Positions 16,297-25,741 of a stretch of DNA of 64,000 bases are shown piece after piece. The notes under the pieces were generated by a model. It worked only from the letters and a program-made list of their open reading frames with translations, was not told the origin of the DNA and searched no databases. Source of the stretch: Candidimonas sp. SYP-B2681 (GTDB lineage Bacteria > Pseudomonadota > Gammaproteobacteria > Burkholderiales > Burkholderiaceae_B). Numbering within the stretch: position 1 is the first letter of the stretch; the number at the start of each line of letters is the position of its first letter. Location: NCBI RefSeq assembly GCF_003971065.1, contig NZ_RYDV01000001.1, positions 744,001-808,000 of the forward strand, written 5' to 3'. The translations under genes and the position numbers were made by a program.

Positions 16297-17712
16297 ATGT
16301 TGAATCTTGATCCAACCCGCTGGTCGGTGCACACCATCTCTCAAGCCGTTTCCAGTCGGGAGCTCTCGCCGGGGGATGTGATGGAAACCTATCTTGCTCG
16401 TATCGAGCAAATGGATGGGAAGCTACACGCATTCATCGAGGTATATGGAGAGCATGCCAGACTGGCGGCACAGGCGGCGGAAAATGCGATTCGTGCCGGC
16501 TATTATCTCGGCCCATTGCACGGCGTGCCCATTGCCATAAAAGATTTGCTTGAGATGGAGGGCCGCGTTGTCACCGCAGGCTCAGCCGTATGGGCGAAGC
16601 GGAAGTCTACTTGCACCGCCACGATCGTGCGCCGTCTGGTTGCGGCGGGCGCCATCATTCTGGGTAAAACCCATACGGTTGAATTCGCGTTCGGGGGCTG
16701 GGGTACGAACCAACACTTCGGTACGCCATGGAATCCGTGGGACATGGCAACAGCACGTACGCCTGGTGGTTCAAGCAGTGGATCGGCGGTTGCCGTCGCA
16801 GCATCGTTGGCGCCCTGGGCAATTGGCACGGATACCGGTGGATCCATTCGTACGCCAGCATCATGGTGTGGCCTGACCGGTTTGAAGACGACAGCGGGAC
16901 GCATCAGCAATTATGGTGTTTTGCCTCTCAGCACAACCTTGGATACACCCGGAATTCTGGCCTATAACGTAGCGGATACGGCGTTACTGTATCGGGCGCT
17001 GGCAGGCGAGGACAGCTTGGATGAGCGCACGCTTGGCTTACCCCAACCGCATTGGCCTAATAGTCTGGGCGGGGGGATTAAAGGCAGGAAACTGGTGCTC
17101 ATGCCGGAGAGCGAACGAGCCATCGCGTGCAAGCATACACTGGCGGCGTATGACAGCGCCTTGCAAGAGCTGGAACGCATGGGGGCGGAAATCCATACGC
17201 TGGCGTTGCCTTTTCCGTTGGCGGAGGTGGCTCAGCTAAACGGAATCATCATGATCTCCGAAGGGTACGCCCAATTGGGTGATCTGGTGCAGGATGATAG
17301 CCAGCTATTGGACGCGGATGTGCGGTTCCGAGTCATGGCAGGCAAAGACATGCCAGCCAAGACCTACATTTCTGCCTTGCAGCGACGACGCGAAATGATT
17401 GCGCAGTTTGATCAAGCAATGCAAGGCTACGATGCATTGCTATTGCCATCGACCCCCGGGACCGCATTGCGATTGGAGGATGTGGACCAAAAAATGGCGC
17501 CCTCGCATTACTCGCGCTTCGCCAATTTCCTGGATTTGCCCGCGCTTTCTGTTCCCAACGGTATGGATGATCAGGGTTTGCCGACTTCGCTACAGATTGT
17601 CGGGCGTCGATTTGATGAGATAGGTGTTTTGCGGATTGGCCAGGCGTATCAAGAAGCCACGATCTGGCATGAGCGCCGGCCGGTCATGGAAATGAGTGCG
17701 TTGGAGAATTGA
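16297..17712 (+). CDS. Amidase-signature family amidase
   Basis: A 471-residue amidase-signature enzyme. The Ser-cisSer-Lys triad is visible: Lys82 in AIKDL, the serine run around residues 159-161 in GGSSSGSA, and nucleophile Ser183 in GTDTGGSIRTP. Length and the C-terminal LPALSVPNGMDDQGLPTSLQIVG block are normal for bacterial amidases that hydrolyse aliphatic or aryl amides. A GTG 15 bases upstream is an alternative start. As last gene of the TRAP operon it most likely releases ammonia from the imported compound or from its breakdown product in the cytoplasm. Confidence 0.9.
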   Translation: MLNLDPTRWSVHTISQAVSSRELSPGDVMETYLARIEQMDGKLHAFIEVYGEHARLAAQAAENAIRAGYYLGPLHGVPIAIKDLLEMEGRVVTAGSAVWAKRKSTCTATIVRRLVAAGAIILGKTHTVEFAFGGWGTNQHFGTPWNPWDMATARTPGGSSSGSAVAVAASLAPWAIGTDTGGSIRTPASWCGLTGLKTTAGRISNYGVLPLSTTLDTPGILAYNVADTALLYRALAGEDSLDERTLGLPQPHWPNSLGGGIKGRKLVLMPESERAIACKHTLAAYDSALQELERMGAEIHTLALPFPLAEVAQLNGIIMISEGYAQLGDLVQDDSQLLDADVRFRVMAGKDMPAKTYISALQRRREMIAQFDQAMQGYDALLLPSTPGTALRLEDVDQKMAPSHYSRFANFLDLPALSVPNGMDDQGLPTSLQIVGRRFDEIGVLRIGQAYQEATIWHERRPVMEMSALEN

Positions 17713-17936
17713 TCGGAGAGCATGTCGTTCATTTCTTATCGATTGGGAATGGCGCTGCTCATCACATCAGGACGTTCGTGGCTTCATAAGCAAGGTACGC
17801 CGAAGCACCGTTCGTGTTTTAGGAGCGAAGGCGGAGCTCGCCACCGAACAGATCACTCAACGTTGTACGCTCTTCGCACCGAGTACGAGGAACGTACAGC
17901 CTGTAGTGCAGAGTTAACGCCAGGACCCCACACCTT

Positions 17937-18227
17937 CTACGGTTGAACCACTCCACCGAGGGTGGTGCGGTTGATATCGACATTAATATTGGGCCCCGTC
18001 CTTGCCCCTTCTACGGTTTTTATCTCCCAGTAGTAGACGAGGTAATACACGCCATCATGTCCACGAAACTCGATCGTTGTCTCCGGTGACATTTTCGAGC
18101 CGTCGCCCCACTTAAAATCGTCGGATGTGATCTCAAGAGTGGCCACTTGCGCAGGAAACACCTCGTCGTTCAAGCCTTGTGAAATTAAGTCCTTAATGTA
18201 TTTGTACGCCACATCTTTAGCTATCAC
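17937..18227 (-). CDS. Hypothetical 96-residue protein
   Basis: A short reading frame with a GTG start and a balanced composition (IAKDVAYKYIKDLISQGL helix, then strands TLEITSDDFKWGD and YYLVYYWEIKTVEG). The amino-acid make-up looks like a small alpha/beta soluble domain rather than noise, but I recognise no family. It lies alone and antisense to the preceding amidase operon. It could be a phage- or island-derived orphan gene. Confidence 0.4.
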   Translation of the reverse strand: MIAKDVAYKYIKDLISQGLNDEVFPAQVATLEITSDDFKWGDGSKMSPETTIEFRGHDGVYYLVYYWEIKTVEGARTGPNINVDINRTTLGGVVQP

Positions 18228-18645
18228 TACTGCAACGTCCCAAAAACCGGGAGGAGGTAACCGTTAATGTCCAGCGTTTTTTAGCGCAAGTCGCCTATCC
18301 CTTATCTACCATAGTGATTGTCAGCTGGCCGATGCGAGTAAGCCAGTAAAGTTATGACAGAGCAATAATTTAAAGTTTTAGCTGCCCTGCTTGGGCTAAC
18401 CAACCCTGACCGAGACGCGGCGCATGCTGTTATATAGCGCCAAAGTAGCCACCACCGCGAGACGCACCGGGCGCCAGGCGCTGTCACATTAAACATCGGC
18501 GATCCTGTGCTATTTGAAACCAACGAGCAAACTGGTGACGCAATGGTGGCGTGGATACGCACCAAACAGCTGCGCGCCGACGGAGTAGTCGTGTGCAACA
18601 AACCGCCGGCGAGTATGTTTTTTAATATTGTCATTTCGAAGAAAG
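18228..18645. other. Stretch without a convincing gene
   Basis: About 420 bp between a hypothetical gene and the end of the ABC binding-protein gene. A plus-strand frame around 18480-18640 has coding-like composition (NIGDPVLFETNEQTGDAMVA) but no start, family or ribosome site, so it may be a gene relic. I see no terminator or RNA gene. Confidence 0.4.
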
Positions 18646-19779
18646 TCACTTCAGTAGGACGATTTTTCCGCCGGAAAAAGTCCCAAGCCGGACGCCGCCA
18701 TTATTCTGATTTTTGGAATCGAAGTTAATCGGGCCTAGCATGGTCTTGAAACCCCTCAACCTCTTCAGACCCTCCTGAATCTGTGTGGAACTCGTGCCGC
18801 CCCCCAACTTGGCTGCTTCAACGACGGTATAAACCGCCTCGTAAGCGCCTGCCTCGTTTTGACCGGGCTCCGCGCCATATTTGGCCTCGAACGTAGATTC
18901 AAATTTCCTGGGACGGTCCTCGGCCAAGCCTGGCCTCCACATGGTCGGAAATACGGTCCCTTCGGAAGCATCTCCGGCGAGCTCCGTAAACTTTTTCACG
19001 CCTTGGCCGGCGTTTACAATAAGCTGCGCTTTGATGCCGAGCTCTTTCAATTGACGCGCAATAATCGAGCCTTCTGGGTAATGACCGTGTACAAAGATCA
19101 CGTCGGGCTCCGACTTCTTGATGTTGGCCAGCTGTGCCTCAAAGTCCGTTTCATCAACGTTATATTCTTCATAAGCCGTAACTGACCCGCCAAGCTCTTT
19201 GATTTTTTCAGCCGCGGCTTTTGTTGGCAGTCTGCCGTAATCGGAATTCTCAACCAGAAAAGCGATTTTTTTCATACCCAATACGGTCAGGTAGTATTCA
19301 ATGATCTTCGTATCAAGCTGCGCGTCGGTGAGATTGATACGCCAGGTATATTTGTAGCCTTGCTCCGTAATAGTTGGCGACCCTGCCTGGCCTATTACCA
19401 CAGGGACCTTGAGTTTTTCACTTTCCTTTGAAAGAGCGAGCGTAACCGCGCTGGCGTTCGACCCTACGATGACATCTACCTTGCGCTGTGTAACCAGCTT
19501 CTTGACGGCATCAATTCCCACAACAGGGTCGGTGCGATCGTCTTCGGTATAAAACACGATTGGCTTGCCATCGAACCCGCCGGCCTTATTGATTTCTTCA
19601 CGTGCCAGCTGTGTTCCCTTGTGATGCCCTTCCCCATAGGCGGCTCCCGCTCCCGAGATCGACTCGATGATGCCGATAGTCAGCGCTTTTTTTGAATCGA
19701 CTTGCGCATTGCCTGCACCGACCATCGTGCCGAATGTCACCGCGCAAAACGTCGTAACAACAATGTTTCTCTTAAGCAT
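18646..19779 (-). CDS. ABC substrate-binding protein, branched-chain amino acid type
   Basis: A 377-residue periplasmic binding protein (type I fold, LivK/HAAT-like). The ATG at 19779 is preferred over one three codons upstream because GGAAGGAG is correctly spaced. It has a signal peptide cleaved near GAGNAQ, then LTIGIIESISGAGAAYGEGH, the ligand-loop region VDVIVGSNASAVTLALS, and the hinge segments typical of this class. No permease or ATPase gene accompanies it, so it must share a membrane complex elsewhere, perhaps the one encoded from 23.9 kb. The ligand may be an amide, aromatic acid or amino acid. Confidence 0.9.
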   Translation of the reverse strand: MLKRNIVVTTFCAVTFGTMVGAGNAQVDSKKALTIGIIESISGAGAAYGEGHHKGTQLAREEINKAGGFDGKPIVFYTEDDRTDPVVGIDAVKKLVTQRKVDVIVGSNASAVTLALSKESEKLKVPVVIGQAGSPTITEQGYKYTWRINLTDAQLDTKIIEYYLTVLGMKKIAFLVENSDYGRLPTKAAAEKIKELGGSVTAYEEYNVDETDFEAQLANIKKSEPDVIFVHGHYPEGSIIARQLKELGIKAQLIVNAGQGVKKFTELAGDASEGTVFPTMWRPGLAEDRPRKFESTFEAKYGAEPGQNEAGAYEAVYTVVEAAKLGGGTSSTQIQEGLKRLRGFKTMLGPINFDSKNQNNGGVRLGTFSGGKIVLLK

Positions 19780-20157
19780 CGTTGCCACTCCTTCCAGTTA
19801 TCACCGTGACGCCCGTGTTGATATCCTTTATTACCTGGACGTACCTTGGGAAAGCACGAAAAATGCGCCTACGCTATCTCGGCGTGATCGGTTTGGCTAA
19901 GCTCCAGCGCCAGTGACCATCGGTATCGGAACTCCCCCACCACCAAAAGCAGACCCTGCCGTTAGTCTATCATCAGCGTATCAGCGCCTCATTTACGATT
20001 TTATGCACTGCTTTGAGCACTAAATCGGACGTATGGCGATGATTCGTTACTAAATAATCCGCGAACTACCGCCTCAATCGCTTGTTTGCAAATACCACTC
20101 GAGAGCTCCTCCGCTCTGCCGCAGCATCCATACCGAGATTGTGGCGATATCGCTGAC
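19780..20157. other. Intergenic stretch, no gene recognised
   Basis: About 380 bp between the orphan ABC binding-protein gene and the second long repeat. No frame looks coding and I see no RNA gene. It should contain the promoter of the binding-protein gene. Confidence 0.4.
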
Positions 20158-20236
20158 AGATAGCTATTCGCAAAAACTGAGGCATCTACTGAAGCTCCGC
20201 ACTAACCTTCCCGCTGAACAGCGAGTTGTCGCCATG
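20158..20236 (+). repeat. Long imperfect direct repeat, copy 2
   Basis: Second copy of the segment at 2089-2165, same orientation, with scattered substitutions. It lies in non-coding sequence upstream of the dioxygenase gene. Together the copies bracket about 18 kb that holds the LysR/ThDP operon, the IS nest, the TRAP operon and an orphan ABC receptor. Confidence 0.75.
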
Positions 20237-20377
20237 CCTACTTCCTCTGCCAGAACTGCCATAACCAGAGCGACTGCTGCCAATAAACTGTACCTGGACG
20301 GCTTCTTTTCTGATTGTTGAAATGGAAAGATACTGGAAGAGATACTAAGCCCTATTTCTTTTCTGCAACGTAACGTC

Positions 20378-21202
20378 ATGGAAATAAGAAAGCTGACCGG
20401 AACCATTGGCGCGGAAATTTCGGGTATAGACGTGTCCAAACCCCTATCTGCCGCTACCCTTGCTGACGTTCGTCAGTGCCTGCTGGATCATTGTGTCATT
20501 TTCTTTCGCGACCAGGAATTAACGAAGGAAGAGCACATCGCATTCGTACGTCAGTTTGGCGAAATCAGCACAAGTCCGGTATACAAGACGCTGGAGTCAC
20601 ATCCACAAATAATGCCTGTCATCAAGGAGCCCACGGACACCGGGATTATTGGAGACACGTGGCATACAGACGAAACCTATCAGGAAACCCCGCCGCTGGG
20701 CTCGGTGCTGTATGCTAGGCAAGTCCCCTCGACCGGTGGAGACACCTTGTGGTGCAATCTTCACCGCGCCTATGACACGCTGTCGGACAGCATGAAGGAG
20801 ATGCTTGAAGGCATGCAGGCGATCCATACGAACGAGTATCTGACTGGCAACATCGCCGCGCGCAACGCGGGACGATCCACCAAATTGCTGGAAACCGTCA
20901 GCGTTAACCATGTTGTGCACCCAGTCGTGCGCACGCACGAAGAGACGGGACGCAAAGGCCTGTTCGTCAATCGTCCCTTCACCCTTGCGTTTGAGGGGAT
21001 GTCGCGTGAAGAAACCCTTCCCTTGCTAAATTATCTCTACGAGCATACCGCCAAACCCGAAAACACCTGCCGGTTCCGCTGGAAGAAAGGCTCGATCGCT
21101 TTTTGGGACAATCGCAGCACCATGCACTACGCGATCAACGATTACCCGGGCGAACGGCGGGAAATGCACCGCATCACCATACAGGGCAGCAAGCCCAGGT
21201 AG
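20378..21202 (+). CDS. TauD/TfdA-family Fe(II)/2-oxoglutarate dioxygenase
   Basis: A 274-residue dioxygenase. The iron-binding facial triad is visible as His96-x-Asp98 in WHTDETY and distal His264 in EMHRITIQG, and a conserved Arg near the C-terminus (RREMHR region) is placed to bind 2-oxoglutarate. Length and the GDTLWCNLHRAYDTL segment are typical of TauD/TfdA/AtsK enzymes, which oxidise taurine, phenoxyacetates, alkylsulfates and similar compounds. It is followed by the AtuA and flavin reductase relics. It may belong to a partly lost catabolic locus; the substrate is open. Confidence 0.9.
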   Translation: MEIRKLTGTIGAEISGIDVSKPLSAATLADVRQCLLDHCVIFFRDQELTKEEHIAFVRQFGEISTSPVYKTLESHPQIMPVIKEPTDTGIIGDTWHTDETYQETPPLGSVLYARQVPSTGGDTLWCNLHRAYDTLSDSMKEMLEGMQAIHTNEYLTGNIAARNAGRSTKLLETVSVNHVVHPVVRTHEETGRKGLFVNRPFTLAFEGMSREETLPLLNYLYEHTAKPENTCRFRWKKGSIAFWDNRSTMHYAINDYPGERREMHRITIQGSKPR

Positions 21203-21284
21203 CCCTCGGCGCGTTTGCATCCCTCTCACCATCCTCGGGTTGGCAGCCTCTGCCTCACTTGTCTAGCCCCCGGGGTTTGGTGAA

Positions 21285-22075
21285 ATGGTGCCCAAGACAC
21301 TGACCCGCCTCCAACCAGAACGGTTGTTGGTAGGCTGTGCGGCCGGGTTTTCGGGAGATCGACTGGATGCCGCGACACCCGTCGTCGACACTATGATCGA
21401 ACACGGCGGGCCTGCCTTTCTGATTTTCGAATCCCTCGCGGAACGCACGCTGGCGTTTGCACAATTAGCCAGGCGCGAAAGCCCAGATGCGGGGTACGAA
21501 CCGCTCCTTGACCAGATGCTGCGCCCGGTGCTGGCTAATTGCTTAAAGCATGGGATACGCATCGTGGGCAATTTCGGCGCAGCGAATCCGCGCGCTGCGG
21601 GCTTACTGATACGAAAATTGCCCAAGAGGAAGGTGTACCCGTACCGCGAATCGCGGTAGTGACAGGAGACGATGTGTCCGGCGCATCGTGTCGCGCGGCG
21701 CTAGACCGGGCGCTCAAAGAGAACGCAGCCATCGAATCCCCATTCGATCCCGTGATCGGCGAGATCGTGAGCGCCAATGCGTATCAAGGCGCTGAGGGCA
21801 TCGTCACCGCGTTGCGTGATGGCGCGCAAGTGGTCGTCACGGGTCGCGTAGCTGATCCGTCTCTCACAGTCGGGCCCGCCATGGCACATTACGGATGGCG
21901 CGACGACGATTGGGCGCGTCTGGGACCTGCCGTGATGGCGGGTCACTTGCTTGAATGTGGAGCGCAGGTCACCGGCGGCTATTTTGCAGATCCCGGCTAC
22001 AAAGATGTGCCCGATTTGTTTAACGTTGGCTACCCCGTTGCGAAAATCGACATGGAAGGCGGCTGCGTGTTTTAT
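21285..22075 (+). pseudogene. AtuA-family (acyclic terpene utilisation) gene, broken
   Basis: The first frame (21285 to about 21610) encodes a standard AtuA-like start: RLLVGCAAGFSGDRLDAATP, then the GGPAFLIFESLAERTLAFAQ and GIRIVGNFGAANPRAA blocks. Near 21605-21615 the family sequence moves to another frame, where it continues as EEGVPVPRIAVVTGDD and runs through VTGRVADPSLTVGP to a VDPGYKDVPDL-like region ending around GGC at 22070. The family's remaining residues are absent. The gene is thus frameshifted once and truncated at the 3' end. AtuA proteins occur in citronellol/geraniol and related degradation, although the exact reaction is not settled. Confidence 0.85.
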
Positions 22076-22089
22076 TTTATGACCTTAAA

Positions 22090-22174
22090 TATAGGCTTCG
22101 CAGTTCATGACAGCATCGTAGACCCTGTCAATCGCAACCGGCAGTTTTCTGTGCCGGACACTATAGGCTTCGCA
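22090..22174 (+). repeat. Pair of 13-bp direct repeats at a gene break
   Basis: TATAGGCTTCGCA occurs at 22090-22102 and again at 22162-22174, just after the point where the AtuA homology stops and before the flavin reductase fragment. It may mark the rearrangement that joined the two relics. Confidence 0.55.
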
Positions 22175-22322
22175 TCCCAGAGCGCATCTTTGCCTCAACA
22201 CCCATTCTTGTGCGCTCAAGATTAAATTCGCGCGACCAGTCTGGACTCTCCTTTTCTTTTCGTAGCACATACGCCTCTTGGCCTTCGGCAGCACTAGCGA
22301 CATTCGAATTCGTTTCGCGGGA

Positions 22323-22575
22323 CAAGCTTCGGGTGCCTGCCTGGTGCGTCAGGGTCAGTTGGGCCACAGTCGGCACCTGAAGGACAAAGGTGCCGGTTTG
22401 TTCGACCGGCCCGCAAGTCTGAGCTGCTTTGTCCAGCACGACTGTAAGCTTCGGAGGCGAAAAATCCAGTGCGCATGCCCAGTCAGCAGCCATAACATTT
22501 TGAACGCCGCCATGGCGCGCTGACACCAGGATCGTCGGACCATGGTTAATGAGTCGGCTCGCTTTCTTCGAGGGA
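22323..22575 (-). pseudogene. Flavin reductase-like domain fragment
   Basis: The minus strand encodes an N-terminal piece of a flavin-reductase-family (FMN-binding) protein: SRLINHGPTILVSARHGGVQ, then NVMAADWACALDFSPPK, LTVVLDKAAQT and GTFVLQVPTVAQLTLTH. Similarity stops after GTRSL near 22323, leaving less than half the usual length, and no start codon is found upstream in frame. It is therefore a truncated relic pointing towards the AtuA relic. In intact form such proteins reduce FMN or FAD for two-component monooxygenases or act directly as oxidoreductases. Confidence 0.75.
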
Positions 22576-22689
22576 GTTGAACCTGATTTTGTTTAGTCTA
22601 TCTACCGGAGGGCGGACACGCTATAAAAGACTATCATTGCTGCAGGGAGACTTTGGGTAATAGAGGGAGTTCTTTTAGGAGACGACGTT

Positions 22690-23904
22690 ATGTTACGGAA
22701 CACATCCCTGCTTCTATCCAGCCTGATGCTTGCTCTTTTTACCGCCTTGCCGATCGGGGCTGTACATGCCCAAGACATTGTGTTGGGCGCATCAATACAG
22801 TTGACCGGGCCGGTGGCCAACACCGGACGATACTACCGTGACGCCTACCAGATAGCGGTCGATAAAATAAACGCCGCCGGAGGCGTAAAAATCGGAGACC
22901 AGACTCATAAGTTGGCTCTCAAGCTTTATGACAACCAGTCGGACGTTAATCTTAGCGTGCGGCAATACACTCAATTAGTTTCCCAAGACAAAGTCAATTT
23001 ATTGCTCGGCCCATTTGCCAGCAATTTTGCCCTTGCCGACTCTGCCGTATCTGAAAAATACAAGGTGCCCATGGTTCAGGGCGGCGGCGCGTCCGATCAA
23101 ATTTTTGCGCGTAACTTCAAATATATATTTGGAACCCTGGCGCCTGCCAGCAACTACTTTGGCAGTACCATCGACATGCTTAAAGAGCTCAAGCCAGCGG
23201 CAAAAACCGTCGCCTTGCTATACGCCGACGACGCGTTCGACGTGTCGGTGGCACAGGGTACGCGCCCCATGCTGAAAGAGGCAGGCTTGGACATTGCGAT
23301 GGACGAGCGCTACAGCACCAATAACAGCGACTTCAACACCCTGCTCTCACAAATCAAAAGCAAGCAGATTGACGTTGTACTGGTGGCCGGGCATGAAACC
23401 GAGATCTTGAACTTCGTGCGGCAGGCCAAGAGCCTGGCGGTTGCGCCCAAGCTGTATTCCTTTACCGTGGGTGTGCCCAGCGAGGACTTTCGCAAGGCAT
23501 TGGGCAGGGATGCCGATTATGCATTTGGTATGACGCCCTGGTTGCCTTCGCCTGAACTTAAGGATCGCTGGTTCGGCGACGCCCAGAAGTTTGCGACAGA
23601 ATACAAGGCAAAGTACGGCTATAACCCTGATTACCATGCTGCGTCGGGTGTAGCCGATGTCGAGGTGCTGGTACAGGCCATGGAGAACGTCGGATCCACC
23701 GACCCACAGAAGGTGCGCGATGAGTTGACAAAGATCAAGCTCGACACGCTCTACGGGCCTGTCGCCTTCTCCAAGAACGGGCAAATAAATCTTCCGCAGG
23801 TTGTGGTGCAGGTTCAGGGCGATAAGCTTGTGGAAATCTATGGCGCCAAAGGCTTGATCAACCAACCTAAATACCCCATGCCTGCCTGGAGCGCACGCCA
23901 CTAG
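22690..23904 (+). CDS. ABC substrate-binding protein, HAAT family
   Basis: A 404-residue periplasmic binding protein with a strong TAGGAG site before the ATG and a signal peptide cleaved after VHAQ. The mature start [20 protein letters not shown], the [20 protein letters not shown] loop and the [20 protein letters not shown] end are those of LivJ/LivK-like receptors for branched-chain or hydrophobic amino acids, amides or aromatic acids. First gene of a complete five-gene ABC operon with short intergenic distances. The ligand is not predictable from sequence alone. Confidence 0.93.
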   Translation: MLRNTSLLLSSLMLALFTALPIGAVHAQDIVLGASIQLTGPVANTGRYYRDAYQIAVDKINAAGGVKIGDQTHKLALKLYDNQSDVNLSVRQYTQLVSQDKVNLLLGPFASNFALADSAVSEKYKVPMVQGGGASDQIFARNFKYIFGTLAPASNYFGSTIDMLKELKPAAKTVALLYADDAFDVSVAQGTRPMLKEAGLDIAMDERYSTNNSDFNTLLSQIKSKQIDVVLVAGHETEILNFVRQAKSLAVAPKLYSFTVGVPSEDFRKALGRDADYAFGMTPWLPSPELKDRWFGDAQKFATEYKAKYGYNPDYHAASGVADVEVLVQAMENVGSTDPQKVRDELTKIKLDTLYGPVAFSKNGQINLPQVVVQVQGDKLVEIYGAKGLINQPKYPMPAWSARH

Positions 23905-23933
23905 CCGCTACCTATTTTCATGGAGAAGAATCC

Positions 23934-24797
23934 GTGGACTTGCTCGCACAAATACTGGTTAACGGCATACTTTTGGGTGGACTGTATGCCGTGATGGCGC
24001 TGGGCCTCGCACTGGTGTGGGGCGTGCTGAATATTGTGAACCTGGCCCACGGCGCGTTCATCATGGTCGGTGCTTATGTGTCGTGGCTGTTGTATATGAA
24101 TGTCGGTATCGACCCTTTTCTTGGTTTGCCGGTCACGGCCGCGATGATGTTCGCACTGGGCTATGCAATACAGCGCGGGCTGCTGAATTTGATTGTGCGT
24201 GCGCCCATGTTCAATACGCTGCTCATCACTTTCGGCTTGGAAGTGGTGTTGACTTATCTGGCGCAGCTTATATTTTCAGCCGATTTTCGCACCATTAATC
24301 CGGTTTATGCGGGCACCAATTTCACACTGGGGCCCGTAACTTTGCCTATCGTTCGGCTCGCCGCCTTTGCCGTAGCCGTGGCACTTACAGTTGGAATGTG
24401 GCTTTTCTTGCTGCATAGCCGACTTGGCCGGGCCATTCGCGCCACGGCGCAAAATCTGGTTGCTGCACGCCTGTATGGGGTCGAGCCGCGTCATCTGTAT
24501 GCCATGACATTCGGACTGGGCCTGGCGTTGGCAGGCGCGGCTGGCGGATTATATGGCACCGTGTCACAGATCAATCCCTATATCGGTGCCACGCTCACCG
24601 CAAAATGTTTTGCCATCGCCATTATTGGCGGCCTTGAAAACCCGCTGGGCGTGATTGTGGGCGGCTTGTTTCTGGGCATAGTGGAATCTTTGACTGCCCT
24701 GTATGTTGGCCCGACCTTTTCCGATGTGGCCAGCTTCGGTATCTTGGTATTGGTGCTTATCGTGCGCCCTAGCGGCTTGCTTGGGAAAACGACATGA
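23934..24797 (+). CDS. ABC permease, LivH type
   Basis: A 287-residue inner-membrane permease from a GTG start. It has about eight hydrophobic helices, the N-terminal GILLGGLYAVMALGLALVWG and NIVNLAHGAFIMVGAY pattern of LivH, and the conserved cytoplasmic segment R-A-T-A-Q-N-L-V-A-A-R-L-Y-G that docks on the ATPases. It overlaps the LivM-type gene by 4 bp, indicating translational coupling, and forms the translocation path with it. Confidence 0.93.
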   Translation: MDLLAQILVNGILLGGLYAVMALGLALVWGVLNIVNLAHGAFIMVGAYVSWLLYMNVGIDPFLGLPVTAAMMFALGYAIQRGLLNLIVRAPMFNTLLITFGLEVVLTYLAQLIFSADFRTINPVYAGTNFTLGPVTLPIVRLAAFAVAVALTVGMWLFLLHSRLGRAIRATAQNLVAARLYGVEPRHLYAMTFGLGLALAGAAGGLYGTVSQINPYIGATLTAKCFAIAIIGGLENPLGVIVGGLFLGIVESLTALYVGPTFSDVASFGILVLVLIVRPSGLLGKTT

Positions 24798-25741
24798 AGG
24801 TCTTGCGCATTGCCGGGTTGCTCGTCTTGCTCGCCGTACTGGCTGGTGTGCCGTGGTTTGCTTCCGACGTGCTGATTCAGTTCGGCATCAACGCCCTGCT
24901 GCTGGCTGTGCTGGCTCAGGGCTGGAATATCATCGGTGGTTACACCGGTTATGCATCGTTTGGTAATTCAGTATTCTATGGCCTCGGAAGCTATGGTGTG
25001 GGCATCGCAATGGTGCAGTGGCAGTTGCCTTTTGGCGTCGGTTTAGCCTTTGGCGCTGTCATGGCAGTGACTTTTGCAGTGCTGCTTGGGTTGCCCGTGC
25101 TGCGACTAAGGGGACACTATTTCGCCATCGCCACCCTGGCGCTGGCACAGGTCATGACAGCCATCGTCTCTAATGTAGAGCTGGCTGGTCGCAACATTGG
25201 TCTGGTGCTGCCGCCGCTCAATAATGACCCTTTGTTTTATGAATTGTCGTTGGGCTTGTTGGTGCTGGCCACTCTGACGATAGCCTGGTTGACGCGTAGC
25301 CGCCTGGGTTTCGGTTTGATCGCCATTCGTGAAAACGAAGAAGCGGCAGCGGTCATGGGCGTCAACACGACGCTGTATAAGGTGCTGGCGTTTGTGCTTT
25401 CCGCACTCTTTACCGCACTGGCCGGAGGCATCCATACTTACTGGATCACCTTTCTGGACCCCGGAAGCGCGTTTGACATCAGCCTTAATGTGAAGATGAT
25501 CATTATGGCCGTGTTTGGCGGAGCGGGAACTATCTTCGGCCCTGTCGTGGGCGCATTTGCCTTGTCAGGCATTTCTGAAATTCTGTCCAGTGAAGTTACC
25601 AGCATCGCGGGCCTGTTCTTTGGCGTGGTGATTGTCGCCGCGGTAGTGTTCATGCCACGTGGATTGGCCGATATATTTCATCGTTTTCACAAGACGGGCT
25701 GGCGTTATTTTATTGAAAACGTACGGACCCATCGCTTATGA
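24794..25741 (+). CDS. ABC permease, LivM type
   Basis: A 315-residue inner-membrane permease. The LivM-typical NIIGGYTGYASFGNSVFYGL block occurs near residue 50, and the ATPase-docking loop IRENEEAAAVMGVNTTLYK near 180. About nine to ten hydrophobic helices. It overlaps both neighbours by 4 bp, which fits tight stoichiometric expression of the two permeases and two ATPases. Confidence 0.93.
   Translation: MKVLRIAGLLVLLAVLAGVPWFASDVLIQFGINALLLAVLAQGWNIIGGYTGYASFGNSVFYGLGSYGVGIAMVQWQLPFGVGLAFGAVMAVTFAVLLGLPVLRLRGHYFAIATLALAQVMTAIVSNVELAGRNIGLVLPPLNNDPLFYELSLGLLVLATLTIAWLTRSRLGFGLIAIRENEEAAAVMGVNTTLYKVLAFVLSALFTALAGGIHTYWITFLDPGSAFDISLNVKMIIMAVFGGAGTIFGPVVGAFALSGISEILSSEVTSIAGLFFGVVIVAAVVFMPRGLADIFHRFHKTGWRYFIENVRTHRL

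Noticed and set aside
18480-18728. Coding-like plus-strand segment opposite the end of the ABC receptor gene
   Set aside because: Reads smoothly for about 50 codons but has no family, start or ribosome site; at most a relic.
20164-20439. Minus-strand frame before the dioxygenase gene
   Set aside because: It has no recognisable domain, overlaps the repeat and the start of a clear gene, and its composition looks like a shadow.
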